Source of the DNA: Myxococcales bacterium
Lineage (GTDB): Bacteria; Myxococcota_A; Polyangia; Polyangiales; Polyangiaceae
Assembly (NCBI GenBank): GCA_016212965.1
Contig: JACRDA010000319.1
Span: 1 to 34,818 of the forward strand
Length of the DNA stretch: 34,818 nt
Direction: 5' to 3'
Numbering within the stretch: the first letter of the stretch is position 1; every line of letters starts with the position of its first letter. A program made the position numbers and the translations under genes. Shown in pieces: positions 1-8,735 of this stretch. The notes beneath the pieces were generated by a model. That model was not told where the DNA came from and ran no database searches. It saw only the letters and a list, made by a program, of their open reading frames with translations.

Positions 1-205
1 CCCCAACGCCTTCGTTCGCAGTGTTCATGAAGGCCGAGCATGCCCGCCCGCTTTCGCTTTTTCGAGGACCTTCGCGAAACACGGATCGTCACGCCAAGAT
101 AGACATCAACTTCTCGCCCGCAGGATGAGGGGATCCTTCAGATCGCGCACCAGAACGCTCGGAAGCCAAAGTCCTGACCGTCAGCGCAGCACGGGCCGCT
201 GACTG
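1..205. other. Non-coding left edge
   Basis: This stretch lies downstream of the stop of the leftmost gene and runs to the window edge. I see no convincing reading frame, hairpin followed by a T-run, or tRNA-like structure in it. Like the adjacent gene it is visibly less GC-rich than most of the window. Confidence 0.4.
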
Positions 206-3200
206 TCACCTCAAGAGCAGCTTGGTCGCGGCGTTCGACAGGTCGCTCCGGTCAATCTTCATGTCCAAGACAGCGCAAGCCGCCTGCTTCGCGGCGAACT
301 CGACGGGAAACAGCTGAAGATGCTGCGCGACAAGACCCCGAAGAACTATCATCGGCAAGACAATGCCATCGAGAAGGCCAGCAAGGCCCTTCAGCGCCGC
401 GATGGGAAATTCACCGGCGTGATCAAGTTGCAGAGAGAAATCGAACAGTCGGACCACGGGTACATCCTCAAGCACTTTACGATAAGTTCTGGTCAGATGA
501 CGTGACCCAACAGCCACCGATACGCGCTTCACCATCGCGAAACTGGTCAGTGCCACAAGGCCGGATAGTGCCTCCTGAGCCCGTCTGATAACCTTGTCAA
601 CCGTGAACTTCGGATGAACCGATGAGATCAAGCGAGCGATCTCGTGAATCAGGTCGGTTCCGCTTGCTGCAACGAGATCGAGATAGAAGGACAAGAACCG
701 GCGACCCACCCCATAGACGACCGCTACAATCTCCGCCTTTCGCGTCGCCTCCAGCGTCCCCGGAAAGTTCTTCAGCACCTGGCCGAGTATCTGGATCACA
801 GCCAAAGCCTGCCCGACGCGCACCATTTCAGCGGCCGGCTCCCGAGCGGCGAGCCGCTCAGCGTCCACTTCTGCTCGCTTCTGCTCATCATCCATCTCGG
901 AAAATGCGCGACGCCTGGCTTCCTCAGGGTCAGTTTCTAGATACCTCTTGGTGGACTCTGCAAGCGTGGCGAAGTCCGCGCCGGCGTACTCCCCATTATT
1001 GAGCGTGGCCGGAGGGCACTCGCCGAATGAGCTTCGCGCAATCGTGAGCAACTCGTCGATGACGAATGGGTCCTTGGTCAAATGGGTGAGGAAGAGGAGC
1101 ACATTGGCGGACTCCTCCACATGCAATGACGCAGCGAATGTTCGTATTCGTTCACGAGTTTCGAACGCCGCAAGATTGTCCCTGAGATGCACTGCGGCGA
1201 AGTAGTAGAACAGGTAGCGGTACTTGAAACGGAACTCCCCGGCGACCTCATCGAGAACATTCCGCTTCTTCAATCGCTCGATGTTGGCCTTGAAGTCAAA
1301 GTCGACATCGACTCGCTCCTCGAACCGTGCGTGGGCATCGATCAACTCGCCTTCACTTAGCGAGCGGGATTGACGAATGAGCATCGTCGCGGCAATGTGC
1401 ACAAGAAACGCCATTAGCATATCGAACTCCTCAGTCGGCGTTTCCCGGGCGAGCGCGCAACGAATTAGCAACTCGTAAAAGTACCCATGAGAGCCGGCAT
1501 TGGCGTCGACCGTCGTCATGGAACTCTTCGCCTGAAGCAGGGCCAATACGTACGGCGGGTACGCAGGTACGAAGTTCTTGCCGATGATGGAGTCGACTAG
1601 CCTGCAGGTGTCTTGGATGGCGTGGGCGACTTCGCGAGGTTCGGCCTGGGTGTCGAGGGAGGCCCACCGTTCGACCAGCTCACCGCGTCGCGCATGGCTC
1701 AATGGAAGAATGGAGTAGCGTTGGACGGTGCTCCCACCCTCGAAGCCAAGCGCATCCTCGACCGATAGCAGCATGTCGTGTCCGAAGAAGATGACGTGAT
1801 CGGCAAACCGCGCCAATTCCTCGCGAAAGCGCTTCCTGAGCTGCGCCTTGCAGGTCATGAGATGGAAGTCGTCGACGATGATCGCACGCTGGGCCACGGG
1901 GAGTTGGGAATATGCCTCGGCCGTCGGTGCCGAATATTGTTCAGAAAACTTTTGCTGCAGCATCTTGTCCAGATCAACTCCGAATACCGGTCTCTTGGGA
2001 CCCGCGAGTAGCAGCGGCACAAAGCCGCCTGCTCTAAACGCCAGAAAGAGTCTCTTGGCAAGCGCGGTCTTCCCCGCCTGAGAGTCGCCACTGATCAGAA
2101 CCTGTGAATGATCCATGAGTCGGGAAAGCACCCGAGAGCTCGGAATCGGGTCTGCCGGCCTCTCGGACAAGAGGACGTGTCTCCGCAAGTCCGGGACCGT
2201 ATATAGGTCCTCCAGTCCTAATCTACCGCGTATGGGGTGTTCGACATTTATTCCCAGATCGTTCAGGCTCTCAGAGAAGGACTGCTCGAGGCTGTATGCC
2301 GCGGCGCGACGATGTCGAACGAGCGGCAATTGCGGCCACGAGGTGGGATCCTCGAGAACGGCCTCCGCAGAGGGAGCGCGGAAGCCGTCCTGAGAGGAAT
2401 CCCAGGTGTAGACCAAGTGTTGATACCTGTGCGCAGCGACATCGACGACGAGGGCGTTGAACGTTCCGGGGGTGTCTCGCACTTCCTCGAAGAGGCCGCC
2501 TTCTACGTAGAGTGCGCCGTGCCCCGAAGAGGTGCAAACCGCCCGGGCGTCCACCTCGTGTTCGTGTCCCGTGAGGACCAGGTCCGCTACAGCCTCAAGC
2601 CGCCGCCGAAGCCGCTTTGCATTGTTCGGCTCGAGCCATTGCAGTGGATGATGAAGTAGGACAACCGTGAAGCTGTTGTTAGCAGCGTTCGGAATCGCTT
2701 CCTCCGGGAAATAGAGCCCACCGGGACGCTCATGGAGACGCGAGCACCATGCAGTGTTGAGGCCAACGACGCGCACCTGGACGTCTGCGAGGGTAGCCAG
2801 CTCGCAAGTGCCGACAAGGCTCGAGTGTGGGGCAGCTGAATGGGGCAGCGTCGTCGCGGGCGGGAAGAACGAGTGGTACGCCGTGAGCGGGCGCTCGCAA
2901 GTGGCAAGAAGATCCTTTGTAAGGTCTGAGCGCCGCTCTGCTGCTAACTTGTCGAGTAGCATCTCGCGGACGGTGCGATCGCCGGACAAGTCACAGTCGT
3001 GGTTTCCTGGAACGACGGCTGACGCCGTTGGAACCGAAGGGAACTCGGTGCGGAGGCCTGTTAGGATACTGTCGCGAAGCTTCTGCGCAGCCGCGAATTG
3101 CTCCTCTTGGCCCGCCTGGGTGAGGTCGCCGGTCCACGCAAGCAGTGCCCCATTCGCGTAACGCATCAGGGGTCTGAGCGCGGCGACGACGCCGACCGCT

Positions 3201-3319
3201 CGGCCGAGGCACAGGTCGTCCGTGCATCTCACGTGCAGGTCGCTAATGTGGACGACGACCAGGAATCGCCGCTCCGTGGATGAGTTGAGCTGTGGGTCAG
3301 AAGCGGTATCTTCGCTCAT
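206..3319 (-). CDS. Calcineurin-like metallophosphoesterase fused to a STAND-type NTPase
   Basis: This 1037-residue protein has an N-terminal calcineurin-like phosphoesterase with the full set of metal-ligand motifs: SDLH (26-29), GD (64-65), GNHD (105-108), a tandem His in LLHHPL (221-226) and GHEH (251-254). A linker leads to a P-loop NTPase with Walker A GDSQAGKT (411-418) and Walker B IIVDDFH (480-486). The remaining 500 or so residues look alpha-helical, as expected for a STAND sensor arm. From family knowledge, STAND proteins pair a sensor with an effector and oligomerise on a trigger; here the effector would be a nuclease or phosphodiesterase, which is inference. The ATG start follows a 79-bp gap after the methyltransferase gene, on the same strand. 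Base composition is visibly less GC-rich than its neighbours, which suggests separate acquisition. No close named family is recognised. Confidence 0.85.
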   Translation of the reverse strand: MSEDTASDPQLNSSTERRFLVVVHISDLHVRCTDDLCLGRAVGVVAALRPLMRYANGALLAWTGDLTQAGQEEQFAAAQKLRDSILTGLRTEFPSVPTASAVVPGNHDCDLSGDRTVREMLLDKLAAERRSDLTKDLLATCERPLTAYHSFFPPATTLPHSAAPHSSLVGTCELATLADVQVRVVGLNTAWCSRLHERPGGLYFPEEAIPNAANNSFTVVLLHHPLQWLEPNNAKRLRRRLEAVADLVLTGHEHEVDARAVCTSSGHGALYVEGGLFEEVRDTPGTFNALVVDVAAHRYQHLVYTWDSSQDGFRAPSAEAVLEDPTSWPQLPLVRHRRAAAYSLEQSFSESLNDLGINVEHPIRGRLGLEDLYTVPDLRRHVLLSERPADPIPSSRVLSRLMDHSQVLISGDSQAGKTALAKRLFLAFRAGGFVPLLLAGPKRPVFGVDLDKMLQQKFSEQYSAPTAEAYSQLPVAQRAIIVDDFHLMTCKAQLRKRFREELARFADHVIFFGHDMLLSVEDALGFEGGSTVQRYSILPLSHARRGELVERWASLDTQAEPREVAHAIQDTCRLVDSIIGKNFVPAYPPYVLALLQAKSSMTTVDANAGSHGYFYELLIRCALARETPTEEFDMLMAFLVHIAATMLIRQSRSLSEGELIDAHARFEERVDVDFDFKANIERLKKRNVLDEVAGEFRFKYRYLFYYFAAVHLRDNLAAFETRERIRTFAASLHVEESANVLLFLTHLTKDPFVIDELLTIARSSFGECPPATLNNGEYAGADFATLAESTKRYLETDPEEARRRAFSEMDDEQKRAEVDAERLAAREPAAEMVRVGQALAVIQILGQVLKNFPGTLEATRKAEIVAVVYGVGRRFLSFYLDLVAASGTDLIHEIARLISSVHPKFTVDKVIRRAQEALSGLVALTSFAMVKRVSVAVGSRHLTRTYRKVLEDVPVVRLFDFSLQLDHAGEFPIAALKGLAGLLDGIVLPMIVLRGLVAQHLQLFPVEFAAKQAACAVLDMKIDRSDLSNAATKLLLR

Positions 3320-3398
3320 CTAGAGCCCCCTTAGTCGTCTATGCGCGTGAGTCATGGTTTCAATGCTGCTCATGAAAGGTCGGCGCGGCAGAGCCGGC

Positions 3399-6300
3399 CT
3401 ACAGGCCGAGAGTGCCCTGTCCGCGATTGCCGGAGCGGCCCCTGGGCCGGCGCGTGTTGGGTCGTGTCCTCTCGGTCGCCCCACTCGCCACCCGGGCCAA
3501 GTCTTGGTCCTCGGACCGTCTGGAATTGAGCACGAACAGCCGGTCGATCACCTCGTCGTTGAACGCCTCGAGCGCCGCCACCTCGTCCGGGCTCGCCGGG
3601 CAGAAGGGCGGCACCGCGAGGTCGCTCCAGCCGTACGCGTCGAGGACGGCGCGGTCCATCTCTTCGTGCAGGCGCCGGAGCTCGAGGATGGGCGCGTCGT
3701 GGCACCGCAGTTCCTTGAGCTTGTTGTAGGTCTGGGTCAGGCCCTGCGCCGTCTCGACCATGTACTTGGCGCGCGCGCCGTAGAGCCGTTCGCCGATGGT
3801 CTCGAGCGATGGGATGACCGCGGCCGGGTCGCGCTCGGGGAACGGGAAGGTGGCGAAGCAATCCGAGCCTGCATAGCGGAGGTCGTCCTTCATAGAGGAC
3901 GACAGCAGCCGGGCCCAGGCTTCGTGAATGCGGGACTGAAGGAGCGCGAAGGCCGTCACCTTGTCGAGGCTGAAGGCGTAGAGCGTCTGGCTGAAGAACG
4001 AGGTCGTCGGTTGAAACGTGAACATGAGGTGCTTCGTCACGTTGGCCGCGACCAAGCACCGCTCCAGAGTTCGCAGAGCTGCCGCGAGCGCCCCTCCGCT
4101 CTCCCCCGGCCGCCACCAGTACGTCTTGTACGTCCCCCGGTTGTCCTTCATGCGCGTCGGCTTCACCTTCTCCTCGACGATGCGCATCAGCATCGGCCAG
4201 CGGCGGGCTTCTTCGAGGGTCTTCGTGGTGAAGTCGATCACGTACCGGCTGTGCGAGCCGTCGGGGTTGGTGTTGACCTCCTCGCCGCCGAGGTAGGGGC
4301 GAAGCACCGCGGCGTTGGAGGGGTCGGCTGCGACGAGGGCGGCGTGCTGCTCGAGGCTGACGGCGAGGCCGACACCGACGAGCTTGCCTCCCATGAACGC
4401 CCGGTTCGCGTTCGCCGCGAGGGGGACGGGCTCGGGCCGCTCCGGCTTGGGGCGCAGCCGTGAGTCGATGTCATCGACGATGTTGCCGTCGAGGATGTGG
4501 GGCCCGACGCCGGGGACACGCCCCACGGCCAGGTGGACGACCGCGACGTGCACCGCGGCCGCGCCGGGCCAGGGCAGGGTCCGGGTGGCCGCGTAGATGT
4601 GGGCGCCCCGATCGACGAGGTACCGCAAGGCCATGAGCCGCGAGTCGCCCTGCGCGATCGTGTTCGTGGCGACGAGCCCGACGGTCCCGTGAAGCCCGAT
4701 GAGGGCACCGGCTCGGCGGAAGAAGTACGCGCAGAGGTCCGTGTTCGGGCGGCCGACGACGTCTGGGTGCAGGGCCATCAGCCAGTCGAGGTAGCCGGCG
4801 GTGTTGCCCTCGGTGATGCGGTTCTTGCCCGCAAACGGCGGATTGCCGACAAACGCATCCATGAACGCCGCCCGGTTCACCCTCGCGTCATCGAGCGGAT
4901 CCGGGCGCTCGGCGTAGAAGACCTCGGGGAACTCGAGCATCCAGTGGAAGACTGGGAGGCGCGCCCGGATGTCGGCTTGCAGGGCCCGGAGCTCCGCCTC
5001 CTCCTCGGCGCCTCCGGCTAGCCAGCGCTCGACGAGATCGAGGCGGCGGAGGCGTTCCTTGTCGCGGTCCTTGTCTTTGTCGCGGGCGAAGAAGGCGCCG
5101 ACCACGAGATCGCCGACGAGGCGGGCGCGGTCGCAGGCGTCCTCGGAGTCGGCGAGCAGGCGTTGCTTCTCGCGCTGGGCGGCGGGGTCGGGGTTGGCGG
5201 CGAGGGCGAGGATCTGCTGGCGGATGGCGATGGCCTCGTCGAGGGCGTCCTTCAGGACCTGCTCGGCGAGGTGAACCTGCTTGCCGGGCTTCCAGTGGAA
5301 GGCGCGGATCTGCTCGAAGGAGAGGCCGACGAGCGAATCCCCGTGGCGGAGGGCGTGATCGAGGAAGGTGAAGGGCAGAGCCTTTGCGAGGGTGACGAGC
5401 CAGAGCGAGAGCTTTGCGAGCTCGACCGCCGAGTCGTTCTTGTCGACGCCGTAGAGGCAGCGCTGCGCCACCATGCGCCGGGCGTGGAGGAGCGGGTCCT
5501 CGTGTGCGGCCGAGAGCTCGTGGGCCTTGCCTTCGCGCGTCCAGGCGGCGAGCACGGCGTCGCCGAGGAAGCGGCACGCCTCGACGAGAAAGGCGCCGCT
5601 CCCCATGGCGGGGTCGCAGATCTTGAGCTCGAGCAGGCGCTCGCTCGGGGGCTCCGGGCCCATGCAGGCGAGCAGCGGCTCGAGCGTGCGGCGCACGATG
5701 GGCGCCGACAGGCTCCGCGGCGTGTAGTGCGAGCTCGTCCGGCGGCGCTCGGTCCCGGGCTGGAGCACGAGCTGCCCGGCCCTCGCGACCGCGAGCGTGC
5801 GGTCGGCCTTGCGGCGCGTGCGGGCGTGCGCCGCGAGGGCCTCGAGGACGGAGGGCGCGTCGGCGAGCGCATGGACGGCGGTGGCGAGCTTCTCGGCCAA
5901 TTTGTCGGCTTGGGCCTTGGCGAGGCCCACCGTGTCCTTGAGCCAGGCCGCGCGCCGCGCCGCTGGGACCGCCAGGAGCTCCTCGGCCGTGACCCAGATG
6001 CCGTCGGGGCGCATGCATACGGCCGGCGCAGGCAGGCGCACGACGTGGTAGCCCATGAGCGCCTCGTACACGCTGCCGATCTGCTCGACGTCGAGCGTGC
6101 GGTACGAGAGCCGCTGCCCCTCGAAGACGACGAGCTTCTCGAGCACGCGGAAGAGGGTCTCGTCGTCGACCGTCGGCACGCGCACGGCCGCGCGATCCTC
6201 GGCGACGACGATGGGCGCGCTCCCGGCCGGGCCCCAGCCCTCGAGGAAGGGGAAGCGATGCGGATCGAAGAGCGCTCCGCGACGCGCCGGCATGCGGAGC

Positions 6301-7406
6301 GGACCGTGCTCGACCCCGAGGAAGACCGCGCGAAAGAGCGCGACGAGGCGCCCCCACGCGCCGAAGCGCCGCGACATGGAGTCGGGGTGCGCGCCCGCGT
6401 CCTCTTGCAGCGCCTGGAAGAGGCCGAGGACCGAGAGGTGCTCGGCGTAGAGCGGCTCGTCGGTGGGCAAGAGATCGCGGTCCTCGGCGTAGAGCAGGAA
6501 GACGAGCCGGAGCAGCACCGTCAGCAGCCCCTTGTAGAGGTGGTCGCGCTCGGCGCCGTCGCGGGCGAGGGCGTCGTCGAGGAGGTCGCGCCCGTCGCGC
6601 TCGGCCGCCGCCTCGAAGCCGCGGAGCAGGATCTGCAGGGCCTCGAGCACCTGCTCGGCGAGCTCGTTGGTGACGTTCGCCTGGCGCTTACGGCTCTCGG
6701 CGAGCAGGGCGGGCAGGGCGCGCTCCTCGGCCACGCCGAAGAAGCGGCTGGCCGAGAGCAGCATCACGAAGGCGTCGAGGATGGGCCGGCCGCCGACCGT
6801 CGCCATGTCCTCCACGCGGAAGGTGATGTGCCCGCTCGATTCCCCGTGCGGCGCATACACGAGGCGCACGAGCTCACGATTCGTGACAAGGCCGATGGGT
6901 ACGCGGCCATGGCGGAGCAGCCGGTCGAACTTCGCGGCGGCCGGGTAGTCCCACGGGCCCGTCACCGTCTCGGGCTTGTCGAGATCGAGGCCGACGCCCT
7001 CGGGCCCGGCGGCCGCGACATCCCACACGAGGGCGACGTAGCGGTCCGTGGCGTCGCGGGGCTCGCCGGCCTCGCCGCTTCGCGCGGCCCCGTGCTTGCG
7101 GAGCGCGAGCGTCGGGCGAAGGAGCTGCTTGCCTTCGGGGACGTAGAGGCAGAGCGCCTCGGGCAGGGCCTCGCCTGCGTCGAAGAGGTCCGGCGTGAGC
7201 CCGAGGAGCTCCGAAAGGAAGGCGCCGAGGTCGCGGAGCGCGCGCCCGTCCTCGGTCGCGAGCGCGACGAGCCGCTGCTGCACCTCGGGTGGCTGGCGCT
7301 CGAGGCACTGCGCCTCGACGAGCACCGGCACCGACACGACCAGGCCCTCGACGGGCTGGACCATGCCGAGCCAGGTCTCGTGGAACTTGCGGTCGAGGTC
7401 GGTCAC
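3399..7406 (-). CDS. Eco57I/PglX-type adenine-specific DNA methyltransferase, DISARM DrmMI-like
   Basis: This 1335-residue protein has the gamma-class N6-adenine methyltransferase order. HYTP (560-563) precedes the AdoMet-binding motif I DPAMGSGAF (598-606), and the catalytic motif IV is NPPF (855-858). The region after about 900 is the likely target-recognition part. The first 540 residues contain a block around 155-200 (VPIGLVTNRELVRLVY) resembling the nuclease-like N-terminal domain of large modification enzymes, but I see no convincing PD-(D/E)xK active site. Length and layout match PglX of BREX, DrmMI of class 1 DISARM, and type IIG enzymes. The DrmD-like helicase upstream favours the DISARM reading. 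The start is a GTG with a GGAG four bases upstream. It probably marks host adenines so that partner proteins can spare self DNA; this role is inferred. Confidence 0.88.
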   Translation of the reverse strand: MTDLDRKFHETWLGMVQPVEGLVVSVPVLVEAQCLERQPPEVQQRLVALATEDGRALRDLGAFLSELLGLTPDLFDAGEALPEALCLYVPEGKQLLRPTLALRKHGAARSGEAGEPRDATDRYVALVWDVAAAGPEGVGLDLDKPETVTGPWDYPAAAKFDRLLRHGRVPIGLVTNRELVRLVYAPHGESSGHITFRVEDMATVGGRPILDAFVMLLSASRFFGVAEERALPALLAESRKRQANVTNELAEQVLEALQILLRGFEAAAERDGRDLLDDALARDGAERDHLYKGLLTVLLRLVFLLYAEDRDLLPTDEPLYAEHLSVLGLFQALQEDAGAHPDSMSRRFGAWGRLVALFRAVFLGVEHGPLRMPARRGALFDPHRFPFLEGWGPAGSAPIVVAEDRAAVRVPTVDDETLFRVLEKLVVFEGQRLSYRTLDVEQIGSVYEALMGYHVVRLPAPAVCMRPDGIWVTAEELLAVPAARRAAWLKDTVGLAKAQADKLAEKLATAVHALADAPSVLEALAAHARTRRKADRTLAVARAGQLVLQPGTERRRTSSHYTPRSLSAPIVRRTLEPLLACMGPEPPSERLLELKICDPAMGSGAFLVEACRFLGDAVLAAWTREGKAHELSAAHEDPLLHARRMVAQRCLYGVDKNDSAVELAKLSLWLVTLAKALPFTFLDHALRHGDSLVGLSFEQIRAFHWKPGKQVHLAEQVLKDALDEAIAIRQQILALAANPDPAAQREKQRLLADSEDACDRARLVGDLVVGAFFARDKDKDRDKERLRRLDLVERWLAGGAEEEAELRALQADIRARLPVFHWMLEFPEVFYAERPDPLDDARVNRAAFMDAFVGNPPFAGKNRITEGNTAGYLDWLMALHPDVVGRPNTDLCAYFFRRAGALIGLHGTVGLVATNTIAQGDSRLMALRYLVDRGAHIYAATRTLPWPGAAAVHVAVVHLAVGRVPGVGPHILDGNIVDDIDSRLRPKPERPEPVPLAANANRAFMGGKLVGVGLAVSLEQHAALVAADPSNAAVLRPYLGGEEVNTNPDGSHSRYVIDFTTKTLEEARRWPMLMRIVEEKVKPTRMKDNRGTYKTYWWRPGESGGALAAALRTLERCLVAANVTKHLMFTFQPTTSFFSQTLYAFSLDKVTAFALLQSRIHEAWARLLSSSMKDDLRYAGSDCFATFPFPERDPAAVIPSLETIGERLYGARAKYMVETAQGLTQTYNKLKELRCHDAPILELRRLHEEMDRAVLDAYGWSDLAVPPFCPASPDEVAALEAFNDEVIDRLFVLNSRRSEDQDLARVASGATERTRPNTRRPRGRSGNRGQGTLGL

Positions 7407-7502
7407 GGGGCTCCGTGGCAGAACCTACGAGCGCCTTGCGCGGGCGTCGAGCAGGAGCGAGACGGCCTGCGGTCTGCACCCGCCCCGGAGCCTAGGGCCG
7501 CC

Positions 7503-8393
7503 CTACGTCGCCGACCGAGTGCCGAGAGTCGCCCTCAGCGCCGCGAGATGCTCGATGACCAGACGTGCGATGCGGATGCCGTCCCAGGCGCGGTCAGCGT
7601 CGGCGGGGCCGGCGGTGTGGGCGACCTTGTTTCGTTCGTCGAGCGCCGTGCAGAGCCGGTCCCAGTCGCCGTCGGGAAGCTGGGACTCGATGGACCTGCC
7701 GAACAGGTGGGTCGTGTGTACCCCCAGGCGCTCCGTCAGGCGCGCCCTCTTGGCACTCTCGACATACGCCTGGACCAGCTCCGTGCGGACGAGCGGCGAA
7801 GGCGCTTGGCCGGCCGCCAGGCAGAAGGCGTCGGCAGCGGACGTCCACCCCTCCTCGATCGAGGCGCGCACGACGATCAGCGCCTCGCGGCTTCGACCCT
7901 CGTAGTACGCCTGGACGGCCTCGTTCCAGAGCGCTTGTGCCGATTCGAGACCCCCGGGGAGTCGGTCGAGAAGGCGCTGCACCGCAGGCTGGTCGACGTC
8001 ATCGCCGAACTTCACGCGGACCGACCGGCGTTGTGCGGGCGGCTCCGGCGGCGCAGGCGCCCCAGCACCGGTGTCGACCTCGAGATCTTCGACGTCGTAG
8101 GGGGCAAGACCGGCGACCGGCTTCTGGTTGCTGCCCGCGAACAGCAGAAGATGCAGGACGCGGTTGGTCACCTGGATCGCCTCTTCGCGTGCTTCGTTCC
8201 GGTCCAACGGCTCTACTGCCTCGTGCTCCACCGTCACGAACGCACCGGGGCCTATCGCTCCGCCGGCGGGAGGCTCCGACCGGGCCGGCGCCGGGTCGAG
8301 CCTGACGCGGTAGCTCCGCCCCTCGACCGCGGCATTCACCGGGCCGAAGGCTCTCGGGATGGATCGCGGGATGCGAAAGCGAACGCGCATCAC
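7503..8393 (-). CDS. HEPN-like protein with an RNKVAH motif
   Basis: This protein of 295-296 residues is not recognised over its N-terminal half, which is beta-rich up to about 105 and followed by an Ala/Pro linker. The C-terminal part (about 148-290) is helical and resembles a HEPN bundle: a helix pair around 150-185 and a late ERNKVAH segment (253-259). R254 and H259 fit the R-x4-H catalytic signature of HEPN RNases. From family knowledge such domains are common toxins in abortive-infection systems, but some proteins with RNxxAH are not nucleases. The gene sits between the helicase and methyltransferase genes and overlaps the preceding 98-residue gene. The start may be GTG (8393) or the adjacent ATG (8390), and either way the TGA of the upstream gene overlaps it, suggesting coupled translation. 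Confidence 0.75.
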   Translation of the reverse strand: MMRVRFRIPRSIPRAFGPVNAAVEGRSYRVRLDPAPARSEPPAGGAIGPGAFVTVEHEAVEPLDRNEAREEAIQVTNRVLHLLLFAGSNQKPVAGLAPYDVEDLEVDTGAGAPAPPEPPAQRRSVRVKFGDDVDQPAVQRLLDRLPGGLESAQALWNEAVQAYYEGRSREALIVVRASIEEGWTSAADAFCLAAGQAPSPLVRTELVQAYVESAKRARLTERLGVHTTHLFGRSIESQLPDGDWDRLCTALDERNKVAHTAGPADADRAWDGIRIARLVIEHLAALRATLGTRSAT

Positions 8394-8686
8394 AAGCTGC
8401 CGGAGACGGCCATGCCCGAGGGGTCGTACACGTAGCGGATGCTCGGGCGGGTAGTCGCTCGATCGGCGAGGAACTGCTCGACGGCCGCGCTGACGGGCTC
8501 ACGCACGTCGGCAACCCGGACGCCTGGCGACTTCGTCACGAAGACGACCAGCTCGCCGTTCGCCGCCTGGAACAGATGGACCTCGACCAGGTGGTGCTCG
8601 GTTGCGTAGGAGACGAGGTAGCTGCCGAACTCGTCGCCGAAGTCGCCGGCGGCGAACTCGTCCTGGTAGCGGGTGAGGCTCAGCAT
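8390..8686 (-). CDS. Small alpha/beta protein of unknown function in the defense cluster
   Basis: This is a 98-residue ORF starting at ATG 8686, 49 bp after the helicase stop. It begins MLSLTRYQDEFAAGDFGDEF and has a strand-rich middle (HLVEVHLF, GELVVFVTK) followed by a helix around 60-75. I recognise no domain. It has no nucleotidyltransferase (GSxxxGxxxDxD) signature, so it is not an obvious MNT antitoxin for the HEPN-like neighbour. The 1-4 bp overlap of its stop with the next start strongly suggests the two proteins are made together, possibly as partners. A longer in-frame ORF extends upstream into the helicase gene, but its extra part is a low-complexity antisense-style translation, so the ATG at 8686 is preferred. 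Confidence 0.65.
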   Translation of the reverse strand: MLSLTRYQDEFAAGDFGDEFGSYLVSYATEHHLVEVHLFQAANGELVVFVTKSPGVRVADVREPVSAAVEQFLADRATTRPSIRYVYDPSGMAVSGSL

Positions 8687-8735
8687 CGCTGTGATCGTGT
8701 CGCCTGTGGCGGCGAATGTCGAGGGGTGGCGGACT

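Noticed and set aside
5163..8435. Very long plus-strand frame (1090 codons), and similar long plus-strand frames at 3354-4463, 8673-10619 and 10671-12458
   Set aside because: They are antisense to genes with clear catalytic motifs, have low-complexity Arg/Glu/Gly/Ala composition and no domain; long antisense frames are expected at this GC content.
8390..8686. MNT-type antitoxin of a HEPN/MNT pair
   Set aside because: No G-S...D-x-D nucleotidyltransferase motif is present in the 98 residues.
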